A stretch of DNA of 29,158 nt from the NCBI RefSeq assembly GCF_042680125.1, contig NZ_JBHTNY010000066.1; one strand, 5' to 3'. This stretch comes from Robinsoniella peoriensis. GTDB taxonomy: Bacteria; Bacillota; Clostridia; Lachnospirales; Lachnospiraceae. The translations under genes were made by a program, and so were the position numbers. The notes beneath the pieces were generated by a model that saw nothing but the letters and a program-made list of their open reading frames with translations, did not search any database and was not told the DNA's origin. Numbering within the stretch: the first letter of the stretch is position 1; every line of letters begins with the position of its first letter. Shown one piece after another: positions 1 to 8,519 of this stretch.

Positions 1-76
1 ATGAAGAGCCGTATGCGGGAAAGCCGCACGTACGGTTCTGGAGAGGATTTCATATGGTGACATATGATTTTACTAA
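1..76 (+). mobile_element. Group II intron, 3' end only (domains V and VI)
   Basis: Bases 6-38 fold as a group II intron domain V: GAGCCGTA at 6-13 pairs with TACGGTTC at 31-38 around a GAAA-capped inner stem, and the catalytic AGC triad is at 7-9. Bases 41-74 form a domain VI-like hairpin with CATATG at 51-56 and 61-66 around a GTGA loop. The intron reads on the + strand and its 3' splice junction lies near 73-76. Any reverse transcriptase/maturase gene would be left of the window. The AGC triad suggests a IIA/IIB-like class rather than IIC. The exact end cannot be fixed without the 5' exon. Confidence 0.85.
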
Positions 77-111
77 AAAAAAGGAGGCGTTTTCCAAACG
101 GCCTCCTTTTT
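75..111. terminator. Bidirectional rho-independent terminator
   Basis: GGAGGC at 83-88 pairs with GCCTCC at 101-106 around an extended loop that also partly pairs (GTTT/AAAC). It is flanked by A8 on the left and T5 on the right, so it can work in both directions. It lies 19 bases beyond the stop codon of the minus-strand phosphodiesterase gene, for which it is the likely terminator. The group II intron ends directly against its A-run. Confidence 0.85.
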
Positions 112-129
112 GCTGTATGTTTTTAAGCT

Positions 130-3018
130 TTAATGATTCTCTTTGATCAGATGTTCAAACTCTTCCAGCGGCATTGGCCTGGCGTAATAGAAACCCTGCG
201 CCCGGTGGCAGCCCATCTCCATCAGCATTTCAGCCTGTTCTTCATTTTCCACACCTTCACAAATAATGGAAATATTCAAACCATGGATTACATTAATAAT
301 TCCTTGTATAATGGTACGCATGCGCTTTTTCGCAATACCTTCCTGGAGAAAGCTGCGATCCAGCTTGATTACATCCACTGTAAGGTACTGGAGCATTCCA
401 AGAGAGGAATATCCGGAGCCAAAATCATCAATGGATATGAGAAAGTTAAGTTTCTTCAATCGACCCAGATAATCCAGAACTCTTTCTTTGTTTTCCATAA
501 CTACACTTTCCGTTATTTCCAGTTCCAGATATTCATGGGGAACCTGGAATTGATCTGCTATCCGGCAAAGGGTCTGGGGGAAGTCTTCGTTTCTAAAATG
601 AAGTCTGGAAAAATTACAGGATACCGGTTTTACTTCCAGACCCTGGTCGATCCAGGAACGGATAATCCGGCACACGTTAGTATAAATACACAAATCAATT
701 TCTACAATAAAACCATTTTTTTCAAAAAATGGAATGAAAGAACCGGGATACTGTATTTCCTTTTGTGTGTCAATCCATCTAACCAATGCTTCACTTCCAA
801 TAATGGAATGATCTGCCATATTGTATTTGGGCTGAAAATAGGGGATAAACTCATTGTTTTCTAATGCGGCATGCATTACGTTTGCCAGTTTTCGCTCCTG
901 CAGTTCTTCCTGGCGCATATTTTCATCATACTTGATTGTCAGGCTCTTATGGGTGATCTTTGCGCTTCTTCTGGCGTAATTCGCCAGATCCAGCATCAGG
1001 GATACATCCAGGGGATCGGTATCCTGTAAGAGATAAACGCCAAAGATAATAATCAGCCGGTAGGTTTTATTTTCTGCTATCAGAAGGTCATTCATTTGGT
1101 GATCAATGGACTTTGTCCGTTCCGTCATCTGGGTCCAGTTTTCATAACGCAGCATCAGCACAAACTGGTCAGCGGATACCCGGGCACAGCATTCACCTTC
1201 CCGTATATTTTCACGCAGGATATTGGCAAAATTACGTAGCAGCTGATCTCCTTCTGCAAAACCAAAGGTATCATTAATCGTTTTGAATTGATTAATATCA
1301 GCATAGATAAATGCATAAGTCCTGTTACCGGGAATGCTCAGTATTTTTTCTGCTTCCAGCCGGAATTTATTTAAGTTCCAGATGTTTGTAAGATCATCTA
1401 AATACATAATTTTTTCAATCTGCCGGTGATTCCTGGATTTCGTAATCAGAATGTAACTGAATACACTGATTACCAGGATAAAAACCAGAAATATAATACT
1501 CATAGTCTGCACCGGATATTGATAGAGCAGGTCGCGCCAGTTTACAGAGTGTGAGTTTAAACTGTTTTTCAGAACCAGTTCATTAATCATGTCATTAGAG
1601 GTATATTGCAATACCTTGTCCAGGATAGAGAACAGTCTGGGATCCGATGAACTGGAGATACCAAGGCTGATTTCATCGGAGTAATTTGTCATCGTAACAA
1701 TAGAAAATGGCTCATATCTTGGATCAGATAATAGGTGTTCCGCAATATAGGTATTGGAATAAGTAATATCTGCATCACCCCGGGCTAATGCCTGAAAGCA
1801 TTCTTCTGCTGAGTCATAATACAGAATTTCTTTATCCTGATTATCTGCTGAAATACTTTCAGAGAGAAAAAATCCGTCAGACAATGCCAGTACGGGTGAA
1901 GAAGTTTTCCGGTTGGCGCTGATCATTGCTACCGGCGCCCGGAGAAAATAGGAAGTGGTAGACAGCTGATTCTGTGCTGCCCACAAATAGTCATTGGCTA
2001 CGCTGGCAATAATTTCAGCAGAACCATCCTTCACGGCATCAAGCGCATCTTTATAGTTTTCTTCCGGAATATAGGTAAAGCGAAGTCCCGTGGTATTACT
2101 GATCATTGTGAACAAGTCTGCCACTACTCCGGAAAATTTCCCCGCTGCAGTGTCCAGATAGCTTAAGGGAGACTGATTGGAGCTGTAAACCACATTAATA
2201 GGTGCCGTATCCTGGATGAACTCCTTCTCCGATGGGGTAAAGACAGGTTCCTGGGTGGTGCTGACTGAAAAATATTTTTGATAAAGTTTGATATCATAAT
2301 AGGGATCTCTTAATTTAATTCTGTTTAAAGTAGAATTTAACTCGCCCAGCAGATCGGGTCGATTCTTTGAAACAGCCATATAGATTGGTTCCGGGGAAAA
2401 CTGGGCAATACTGCGGTAAGTACTGCTTTTTCCAAGGTGTGTAATAGCGATGGCGTCTAAAGTCCGGTCATCCAGCGCTTTTAAAAGAGCCTGCGTTTCA
2501 TCATAGGGAATCGTATCTACCTTAATATTATTGGACTTACAGTAGGCCTTAAAGTTTGCTGCATCCACACTGTCCCGGATAACACCGACCTTCATTCCGT
2601 TAAAAGAGGAAAAGTCTTCATAATCATAGCGGGTATCATCACAGCGTAAATTCAGCGTACTGTAAATATTGCACATGGCACTGTCAGGAAACAGGAGATC
2701 TTCTGCCCTTTCTTTTGTATAGTATAAGGCAGGCAGCATATCAATTTCACCTGAAATTAACATATCATATGCAGAAGTAAAGCTATTTGCATCCACAATT
2801 TCATAGTCCCAACCTGTATATTTAGCTATTTGCTGAAGATATTCGAAGTTAAATCCAACATAGTTACCGTCATCGTTCCGACTCATATAATCCCCGTCTT
2901 CGTAATAACCGATACGTACTTTTTCGGAAGCATGTACAGATTGGGAAAGAAGGGAAAAACAGCATAAAAACAGGCATAAAAAGAACAATGATTTAAAGAT
3001 GCTTGAATCGCTTTTCAT
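130..3018 (-). CDS. Membrane c-di-GMP phosphodiesterase: two SBP sensor domains, degenerate GGDEF, EAL
   Basis: The 962-residue protein has an N-terminal signal segment (about 8-30), two tandem solute-binding (SBP_bac_3-like) domains (about 33-250 and 267-490), one membrane helix near 507-527, a GGDEF-type domain and a C-terminal EAL domain. The GGDEF signature reads SADQF near residue 615, so diguanylate cyclase activity is unlikely. The EAL domain looks intact: EALVRW near 742, NFSRLHF, ELEITES, DDFGSGYSS near 863, KLDRSF, CEGVE and QGFYYARP. It therefore probably hydrolyses c-di-GMP inside the cell in response to an extracellular small ligand, perhaps an amino acid. The start is supported by AAAGGGG six bases upstream. 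It is monocistronic, ending at the terminator at 75-111. Its leader carries a MITE-like element. Ligand and activity are inferred. Confidence 0.92.
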   Translation of the reverse strand: MKSDSSIFKSLFFLCLFLCCFSLLSQSVHASEKVRIGYYEDGDYMSRNDDGNYVGFNFEYLQQIAKYTGWDYEIVDANSFTSAYDMLISGEIDMLPALYYTKERAEDLLFPDSAMCNIYSTLNLRCDDTRYDYEDFSSFNGMKVGVIRDSVDAANFKAYCKSNNIKVDTIPYDETQALLKALDDRTLDAIAITHLGKSSTYRSIAQFSPEPIYMAVSKNRPDLLGELNSTLNRIKLRDPYYDIKLYQKYFSVSTTQEPVFTPSEKEFIQDTAPINVVYSSNQSPLSYLDTAAGKFSGVVADLFTMISNTTGLRFTYIPEENYKDALDAVKDGSAEIIASVANDYLWAAQNQLSTTSYFLRAPVAMISANRKTSSPVLALSDGFFLSESISADNQDKEILYYDSAEECFQALARGDADITYSNTYIAEHLLSDPRYEPFSIVTMTNYSDEISLGISSSSDPRLFSILDKVLQYTSNDMINELVLKNSLNSHSVNWRDLLYQYPVQTMSIIFLVFILVISVFSYILITKSRNHRQIEKIMYLDDLTNIWNLNKFRLEAEKILSIPGNRTYAFIYADINQFKTINDTFGFAEGDQLLRNFANILRENIREGECCARVSADQFVLMLRYENWTQMTERTKSIDHQMNDLLIAENKTYRLIIIFGVYLLQDTDPLDVSLMLDLANYARRSAKITHKSLTIKYDENMRQEELQERKLANVMHAALENNEFIPYFQPKYNMADHSIIGSEALVRWIDTQKEIQYPGSFIPFFEKNGFIVEIDLCIYTNVCRIIRSWIDQGLEVKPVSCNFSRLHFRNEDFPQTLCRIADQFQVPHEYLELEITESVVMENKERVLDYLGRLKKLNFLISIDDFGSGYSSLGMLQYLTVDVIKLDRSFLQEGIAKKRMRTIIQGIINVIHGLNISIICEGVENEEQAEMLMEMGCHRAQGFYYARPMPLEEFEHLIKENH

Positions 3019-3037
3019 GGTGAACCCCTTTCCGCGC

Positions 3038-3128
3038 TAGAGAGAGTTTGAAAATAGCTTTTTGAAATATGTGCGTTACACAAAGTGGGGTGTGCTGATG
3101 GCAGAAATGTATTTTCAAACAGGCTCTA
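3038..3128. repeat. MITE-like palindromic element, internally deleted copy (family 1, copy C)
   Basis: The element begins TAGAGAGAGTTTGAAAATA and ends ATTTTCAAACAGGCTCTA, matching the ends of the roughly 163-bp elements at 10380 and 19579. The interior keeps recognisable right-half pieces (AAAGTGGGG and GATGGCAGAAATG). At 91 bp it lacks the central part. It sits between the promoter at 3139-3167 and the start codon of the EAL gene, so it would be transcribed as a leader hairpin. Confidence 0.75.
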
Positions 3129-3138
3129 ATTATGTAAT

Positions 3139-3167
3139 ATTATATATTCTTTAGGGAAAAAAAGCAA
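3139..3167 (-). promoter_or_regulatory. Probable sigma-A promoter of the EAL-domain gene
   Basis: On the minus strand TTGCTT (3167-3162) and TATAAT (3144-3139) are separated by 17 bases. It is the best promoter match upstream of the gene starting at 3018. It would give a leader of about 110 bases that includes the palindromic element at 3038-3128. Confidence 0.6.
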
Positions 3168-3222
3168 TAAAGGATGTGATATAGGTGCAAATATTACAAT
3201 AGATGATCAATGCAGGAATTGA

Positions 3223-3242
3223 CACAGCGTCCGTCCGCTGTG
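3223..3242. other. Small inverted repeat between the metallophosphoesterase 3' end and the EAL gene promoter
   Basis: CACAGCG and CGCTGTG form a 7-bp stem with a 6-base loop. It lies 38 bases beyond the metallophosphoesterase stop codon. No T-run follows on the minus strand, so it is at best a weak terminator or an RNA-end stabiliser. The rest of 3129-3280 shows only the promoter above and AT-rich sequence. Confidence 0.3.
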
Positions 3243-3280
3243 CCGGTTCCATTCTTTTTTCATACAGCGGTATTTATACA

Positions 3281-4165
3281 TTAATACTCATTAATGCAAA
3301 TAGGTCCCGCCAAAACCTCTCTGCAGATAGCAACCGTAAAATCTTTTCTGGTACAGTAGGTCCACTTAACCAGGGTAAAGCAGTGTTTCTCAATCTCAAT
3401 GCCGGTTATGCATCTGGGATGAACGCAGCTGCCCGTGTTAAAAAATGGTGTTGCTGATACGTCTGCCAGCATTGGGCGGTGGGTATGACCGGTAATCAGT
3501 ATGTGTCCTTCGTTTTTTGCCCAGGTGCTTAAATTCTGTTCTATTTTACGTTTCCGTATATTATTTTTTGCGGCGCTGGTAGGGTCCAGAATTCCGATGT
3601 ATTCCAACGGCCGCCAAAGATAGCGTACCAGGAAACGGGAAAGATGCCAGAGCTTTGTATTGAAAAAATCTGCCTGGTGGCCATGGGCAAGGTAAACGTC
3701 ACGAATACCCGGTATGACATCCAGGATCAGTCCCTCATAAAATTGTATGCCGGGCAGCAAAGGGGTATAGTTTCTGGACTCAGGACAGTAATATACCGTA
3801 CAGTTACGCTTGGCATATCCGGGAAAGCTCTTCATAATGTCATGGTTGCCATAGATCAGATAAAGACGGTTTTCCTCATAAAATTTAGACATTAGCCAAA
3901 AGGTGTTGCTGTGTATATTTATAATCTGGGTCATGGACCGGTTTTCCCACAGTTCATCCCCATCGCCCAGCTCAATATAAGTAAAATTATTCATATAATA
4001 GTATTGAAGTGCTGCAAAAAAAAGATTCTGGTTCTTTAAAAAATTATCGGTAGAGGTGCCGTTGCCCCGATGGCAGTCACTCATCAGAATATATTTTGAA
4101 TCAGGTGTTAGCGGCAGATGCAGAGCATTTTCAAACGCCTTACTAAGACGTGTATAGTAGCTCAT
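3281..4165 (-). CDS. Metallophosphoesterase (calcineurin-like fold)
   Basis: This 294-residue protein carries the full dinuclear-metal motif set of calcineurin-like phosphoesterases: SDCH (D30, H32), GDGDE (D68), GNHD (N106-D108), AHGH (H160, H162) and GHTH (H226, H228). The layout recalls the LpxH-like branch, but Gram-positive members have other, mostly unknown substrates, so only hydrolysis of a phosphoester or pyrophosphate is claimed. No signal peptide is seen, so it is probably cytoplasmic or membrane-peripheral. Its start overlaps the stop of the upstream DUF4474 gene in an ATGA arrangement, implying translational coupling and a shared role. Confidence 0.9.
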   Translation of the reverse strand: MSYYTRLSKAFENALHLPLTPDSKYILMSDCHRGNGTSTDNFLKNQNLFFAALQYYYMNNFTYIELGDGDELWENRSMTQIINIHSNTFWLMSKFYEENRLYLIYGNHDIMKSFPGYAKRNCTVYYCPESRNYTPLLPGIQFYEGLILDVIPGIRDVYLAHGHQADFFNTKLWHLSRFLVRYLWRPLEYIGILDPTSAAKNNIRKRKIEQNLSTWAKNEGHILITGHTHRPMLADVSATPFFNTGSCVHPRCITGIEIEKHCFTLVKWTYCTRKDFTVAICREVLAGPICINEY

Positions 4166-5067
4166 GGCTTTTGGAAGCGTTTGCCTGAGATTCCCATGCA
4201 GACGACTTTATGATAGAGGGGCGGCAGATAAAACAGCAGATAAGTAAGCCGGTCCTGGGTATTCTGGAAGGGGCGGGTAAGCATCAGGTAGGTTTTCATG
4301 TATATCCGATTGGTAAAATTCAGATAGGAAATTCTCCGGGAAGACAGGACTTTTCCAGGTACAGTCTTGGGGGTTGTAAAACAAAAGGCTACGGTCAGCT
4401 GATAGAGAGACAGGTCGCTGAGTGCATAACCCAGAATTAACAGGCTGTCAACAAAGGCATCCATCATGCCGGTGTTGGGAAATGTAATAGATACCTGCAT
4501 TCTAAGAGAATCCGGTTTTGAAAGATTACCGGTAAGAAAACCGGATAGTTTTTGATGCATAGCGGAAACGGTAAAGAGTGTTTCCGATCCCTGTATAAGC
4601 CGGAAGGAATATTTCAGCACTTTGTTTTGGGTGACATTTTCAAAATGTATTTCATTCAGGAAGACAGATGATACAAGGTGGTCTGCTGCATAGATGCCGA
4701 TTTCAGCGCCCGCATGAATTCCATATTGTCCTTTCCAGAGTTCAATCAGCCAGGTTCTCCCTTCGTAATCAAAGTAGACAGGTTCACAATCGTATATAAT
4801 ATGGAAATGAGCAGCTTTTTCATCATATACTCCGGTATATCCGCTGTTTTGATTCCAGTCGTTTAAAGCTGTAGTGAAAATATGTTTTTCTGGATGCCAG
4901 GCCAGGCCAAAGGGGTTGACAGAACGGTTCAACAGCACTGTTTTTTCATAGTCAGTAAGAGCAGATACCTTTTTTATCATTTGCTTCCGTCTGTAATAGA
5001 TCAGTATAATGCAGACAGCCGCCAGTGTATACAGCAGATAGAGAAGAATATACATAATGAACCTCAT
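4162..5067 (-). CDS. DUF4474 domain membrane-anchored protein
   Basis: The 301-residue product starts with a membrane helix (about residues 2-24) followed by a basic stretch and a soluble domain. That domain matches my memory of DUF4474: FGLAWHPEKHIF, GYTGVYDE, CEPVYFDYEGRTWLIE and WKGQYGIHAGAEIGIY. Its function is unknown; the aromatic and glycine-rich core suggests a beta-rich binding or enzymatic domain. The ATG at 5067 is preferred over the in-frame ATG at 5085 because AAGGGA lies 8 bases before it and nothing suitable precedes the other. It is coupled (ATGA overlap) to the metallophosphoesterase, so the two probably form a bicistronic unit. Confidence 0.8.
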   Translation of the reverse strand: MRFIMYILLYLLYTLAAVCIILIYYRRKQMIKKVSALTDYEKTVLLNRSVNPFGLAWHPEKHIFTTALNDWNQNSGYTGVYDEKAAHFHIIYDCEPVYFDYEGRTWLIELWKGQYGIHAGAEIGIYAADHLVSSVFLNEIHFENVTQNKVLKYSFRLIQGSETLFTVSAMHQKLSGFLTGNLSKPDSLRMQVSITFPNTGMMDAFVDSLLILGYALSDLSLYQLTVAFCFTTPKTVPGKVLSSRRISYLNFTNRIYMKTYLMLTRPFQNTQDRLTYLLFYLPPLYHKVVCMGISGKRFQKP

Positions 5068-5139
5068 AATAAAATCCCTTACCATTATATATATGCAGAA
5101 GAATGGTATTTGGGTATGTTATTCGGACAAAATATTTGA

Positions 5140-6288
5140 AGAAACTGGAATTTCAGCAGACCTCTATATACAAGGCATTCTAACATTCTGATCGAAGGGA
5201 ATACCTTCCATATAGATACGGGTACGGTAGTAAAGGCAGAGAGTGTGGAGAATTTAACCATACGGAATAATGAAAGACCTCAGGATAATGTTTATGAGTT
5301 TACTAAATGTAAAAATGTATTGATTGAAGGGAATACATATGATGACGGATTAAAGCTTTATGCAGTAAAGCATCCGGGAATGCCGGATCATAATCTGGTA
5401 ATCCGTGATAAAGAGATTAAAATGGTGGAAGACAGGAATCAGCCCGCAGCAGACCCGGTTCGCAGGATCCACTATGCAAGTACGAATCCGGAGGTTATTT
5501 CCGTGGATGACAATGGAAATATGACGGGAAAAAGCAATGGGAGATCACAGATATTTGCCTATTATGAATGGAATGGGACTATAATTAAATCCAATTCACT
5601 AGAGTTAACAGCAGGAAGCGAAACCCCATCAGAAGATGTATCCGTCACTATTGAGGAAGAAGACAACCTCCTGTTGGATACGGAGAATCTGGATAGTGAA
5701 AACATGTCCTATCAATTTACTGCATCAACGGAACCGGAAGCAGAAATTACCTGGTCCGTAACAGATTTAAAAACAGGAGACTTATCGGATACCGCGTCAA
5801 TTGATGAGAATGGGTTACTAACAGCCAAAAAAAGCGGCATTGTCTGGGTAAATGCTTTTGCAGAAAATAATACTGCAAGAAAAGCAGTCATTATTGTACT
5901 GCCACAGACGGAGACACTGAGTAAACAATTTTTGGTAGTAAGAGAAGATAAAGATAGCTATACCTTGACTCCGGATGGAGTTACCATCGATCTTCAGCCC
6001 GGCGACCTCTATCAGATCACAGGCAGCAATAATGTGAAGAATTTGTTTTTATACGAAATACCGGAAGGGATGAATAAAGATAATCTTCGCACGGTCATTA
6101 AAGCAGATAACCTTCCCGTGAAAGAAGGCGGGCAGTGGGATACCGGTTCCTTTATCCTGTATCAGGATGACGATAATTATGTTACCATAGGAAAAAAATC
6201 ACATTTTGACGGCATTGCTTCTGTAGTGGAGATAAATGGAACGGCAGTTGAGAATGGAGGAAATGCTTCCGAAAAAAGTATATGGTAA
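5140..6288 (+). pseudogene. 3' fragment of a large beta-helix / Ig-like secreted protein
   Basis: The reading frame is open from just after a TGA at 5137-5139 to the stop at 6286-6288. Coding similarity begins before any start codon: SNILIEGNTF near 5178 repeats as KNVLIEGNTY near 5311, a right-handed beta-helix rung pattern. After this come a bacterial Ig-like (Big_2-type) region (YASTNPEVISVDDNGNMTGK), a second such region (ITWSVTD, ASIDENGLLTAKKSG) and a beta-sandwich tail (GSFILYQDDDNYVTIGKK, DUF1349-like). The first possible start is GTG at 5245, without a good ribosome binding site. The sequence upstream of 5140 is unrelated, so the 5' part, with signal peptide and catalytic region, has been lost. 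The parent was probably a polysaccharide-active or adhesive surface protein. Confidence 0.7.
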
Positions 6289-6355
6289 ATACAGTATAGT
6301 AAAAAGTATACGGATAAAATAATATATTCGCTGTGGATCATATAAAAAAATTTAG

Positions 6356-6399
6356 AGACGCCATAAGATAACGGATGCTGTTATTTTATGGCGTCTTTT
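6356..6399. terminator. Strong bidirectional terminator between convergent genes
   Basis: AGACGCCATAA at 6356-6366 pairs with TTATGGCGTCT at 6386-6396, extended by ATAAC/GTTAT, with T-runs on both outer sides. The minus-strand peptidase stop codon (TAA) is inside the stem. It serves the peptidase operon and the beta-helix fragment. Confidence 0.9.
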
Positions 6400-8512
6400 C
6401 CCATGCCGTTTGCAACTCCCATTTACCGGTATCAAATATTTGCCTTAAAAAATGACTCATATATTCCAGCTTTTTTCGAAGTGGAGGATATTGGAAATAG
6501 TCAATACCCTGTGGATGCATGGCATTTTCCATAATCCGCGCCCGGTCTTCGGATGGAAAACTTTTGGAGTAATAATCAATAAAATATATGTTGCCGCTCT
6601 GGGAAGCAGCAGTAAAATCAAGATCTTTCTTGTCTTCATTTGTCCGGTAACTGTAATCATAGGAGAAGCCCGATGGATTCAATTGATTGAATACATCATC
6701 CTCATAATCATTAAGACCTTTCCCGGGTCCGGCGATTTTAGCATACCGGTCAATGGCATGGCTTATTTCATGATAAATCGTACTTTCCAAACTGCTGAAA
6801 TTGGATGCATTGAGAACAAGATACTGACTGCCATCCTCATAAAAGTAGACACCATTGGCATGATCCGGATTATTGTTTCCCACAGTACTAAAATTACCGG
6901 CAATATAGATGCCCAGCTTTCCGGTTTCCGTTGTGTTGAGTTGTTCAAAGAAGTCATCAGGATAGGAGGAAAGAGCTTTTTCTAATAGTGAAAGACTTTC
7001 TTTTAGCAAACGGGTCTGGTAAACGGGTTCTACATGATAACCCGGAAATTCTCTTTTACAATCATCGGCCAGGAAAATATTTACACCATACCGTTTGCCT
7101 AGTATTTCGGCACGATCTTTCAGTGCCTGAATCCCTTCCATGTCGGGCTGATCGGAGAAGTAATATTTTGTAGTATAATCCACAGAATCCTGTGTGAGTT
7201 CTGTCTTCTGATTCAGATCCCAGAGTACAATATGTGAGTAGTTATGTTTAAACTGGAATACTGCCATATGGATAGAAGGCAGATATACCAGATCCTGGGG
7301 AGATCCAACAAACTGTTCACTGCCGGACTGCAGGGAAAATGAGGTTTTATATGTATTTTTTCCAGTGGACAGATCGTAGTAGTAGAGATCACAACTGCCG
7401 TAATCGGATGTGCTTTCCTGGAGTTTTGGAATGGAAGTCAGTGCCAGTCTGTTATCTAAATCAAACATGAGATTCCCATAGCCCAGGGAATCATCCAGTA
7501 CCAGTTCCCGGATCTCCGGCTTACTGTCAGGAATCTGATAAAGTGCTTCCATTAACCCATCCTGGTATAGTGCACCAAAGGAATCATTCTGGGAGGTTAG
7601 CTGTATGCTGCCGGGAATAGTGCGAAGTATTTCATTGGCGGAGATATCTATAAAATTCGTAACATAAGAATTCTGCTCACTACCCGTACCGTTAACCGCC
7701 AGTATCTTACCGTCAGAAAGCAGCTGTAAAGTTGTACAGAAGTTATTTTCCACCAATCCGCTTTTTATTGGACGGAGAGACTGGTCTGCGGTGGACAGCT
7801 CCTTCAGCCCGGATCCATCGGAGGCAAAATAATAAATCCATTTTTTATCCTCCGTAATCAGAGGTGTGCGGATACAGGGTTCTAACAATGAAATACGTCC
7901 GGTTTCTTTTAAACGGCTGTTGAGATAAATGAATTCCTGAGAATCGCTGTCAAATAAGCGGAGTTCTTTTTTGGAAACCGCAATATTCTGCTTATCCAGA
8001 TGAATGGCACCCGTAATGGCAGCTGTGTGCAGGATTTTATTTTTAAGCGGGTCATAGAGATAGAGGGAAAGTGCATTATGATCCTGCTGGATTACCAGTA
8101 ATTGTCCCTGAAATGACAACAGTATCTGATCCGTGTATTCTTTCTGGAAAGGATAATCCAGGTCTGAAAGGCTGCCGCTTTCATTGAGGGGAGTACCATT
8201 CTCCTGTTCGGTCTCTTTCGTATCAGATGTATCTAATGTGTTTGTATCAGATGTATCTAATGTGTTCGTATCAGGAGTAATGATGCCTGGCAGTTCCGAC
8301 CAGGGTGAGCTGTTTTTAATGCTGGGGAGTGAAAGGATGGCTGAGTCAGTGCCCGAAAGGATGGAAGGTAAAACCGGCAGGTGCGCGTGTGACTGCAATG
8401 ACTGAGCAGGAGTGGACGCCAAAACAGAGGCAGCAAAATTTTGCTGCCCGCAGGCTAACGGTATGATACAGATTGTATGGATACATATTCGGGTTATTCT
8501 TTTTTTCATCAC
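6386..8512 (-). CDS. Secreted protein with beta-propeller-like region and C-terminal HExxH metallopeptidase domain
   Basis: The 708-residue protein has an N-terminal signal sequence (basic MMKKR, then a hydrophobic stretch). A cysteine at residue 21 (PLACGQQ) is a poor lipobox, so secretion by signal peptidase I near AASVLAS is as likely as lipidation. A Thr/Asp-rich linker (about 80-100) contains NTLDTSDT twice. Residues about 120-440 show repeated strand patterns (LYYYDLSTGKN, VLWDLNQKTE, IYYFASDGSG) as in beta-propellers. The C-terminal domain has HEISHAID at 581-588 and a downstream SEDRAR near 654, consistent with a gluzincin-type zinc peptidase (HExxH plus distal Glu). It starts 7 bases after the histidine kinase stop with its own AGGTG-type site, so it belongs to the two-component/ABC operon. 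Substrate unknown. Confidence 0.8.
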   Translation of the reverse strand: MMKKRITRICIHTICIIPLACGQQNFAASVLASTPAQSLQSHAHLPVLPSILSGTDSAILSLPSIKNSSPWSELPGIITPDTNTLDTSDTNTLDTSDTKETEQENGTPLNESGSLSDLDYPFQKEYTDQILLSFQGQLLVIQQDHNALSLYLYDPLKNKILHTAAITGAIHLDKQNIAVSKKELRLFDSDSQEFIYLNSRLKETGRISLLEPCIRTPLITEDKKWIYYFASDGSGLKELSTADQSLRPIKSGLVENNFCTTLQLLSDGKILAVNGTGSEQNSYVTNFIDISANEILRTIPGSIQLTSQNDSFGALYQDGLMEALYQIPDSKPEIRELVLDDSLGYGNLMFDLDNRLALTSIPKLQESTSDYGSCDLYYYDLSTGKNTYKTSFSLQSGSEQFVGSPQDLVYLPSIHMAVFQFKHNYSHIVLWDLNQKTELTQDSVDYTTKYYFSDQPDMEGIQALKDRAEILGKRYGVNIFLADDCKREFPGYHVEPVYQTRLLKESLSLLEKALSSYPDDFFEQLNTTETGKLGIYIAGNFSTVGNNNPDHANGVYFYEDGSQYLVLNASNFSSLESTIYHEISHAIDRYAKIAGPGKGLNDYEDDVFNQLNPSGFSYDYSYRTNEDKKDLDFTAASQSGNIYFIDYYSKSFPSEDRARIMENAMHPQGIDYFQYPPLRKKLEYMSHFLRQIFDTGKWELQTAWEKTP
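8220..8275. repeat. 24-bp tandem repeat in the peptidase linker
   Basis: Two nearly identical 24-bp units (8220-8243 and 8244-8267, differing at the last base) and a partial third encode the NTLDTSDT octapeptide repeats on the minus strand. Whole-codon units mean slippage would change linker length without breaking the frame. Confidence 0.85.
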
Positions 8513-8519
8513 ATCACCT

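Noticed and set aside
133..864. Open + strand frame of 243 codons
   Set aside because: It is the antisense shadow of the EAL domain, which has clear catalytic motifs on the minus strand; no ribosome binding site.
3203..3457. Open + strand frame of 84 codons
   Set aside because: Mostly antisense to the metallophosphoesterase gene; no ribosome binding site.
6452..6985. Open + strand frame of 177 codons
   Set aside because: Antisense to the HExxH peptidase domain; no family pattern and no start signal.
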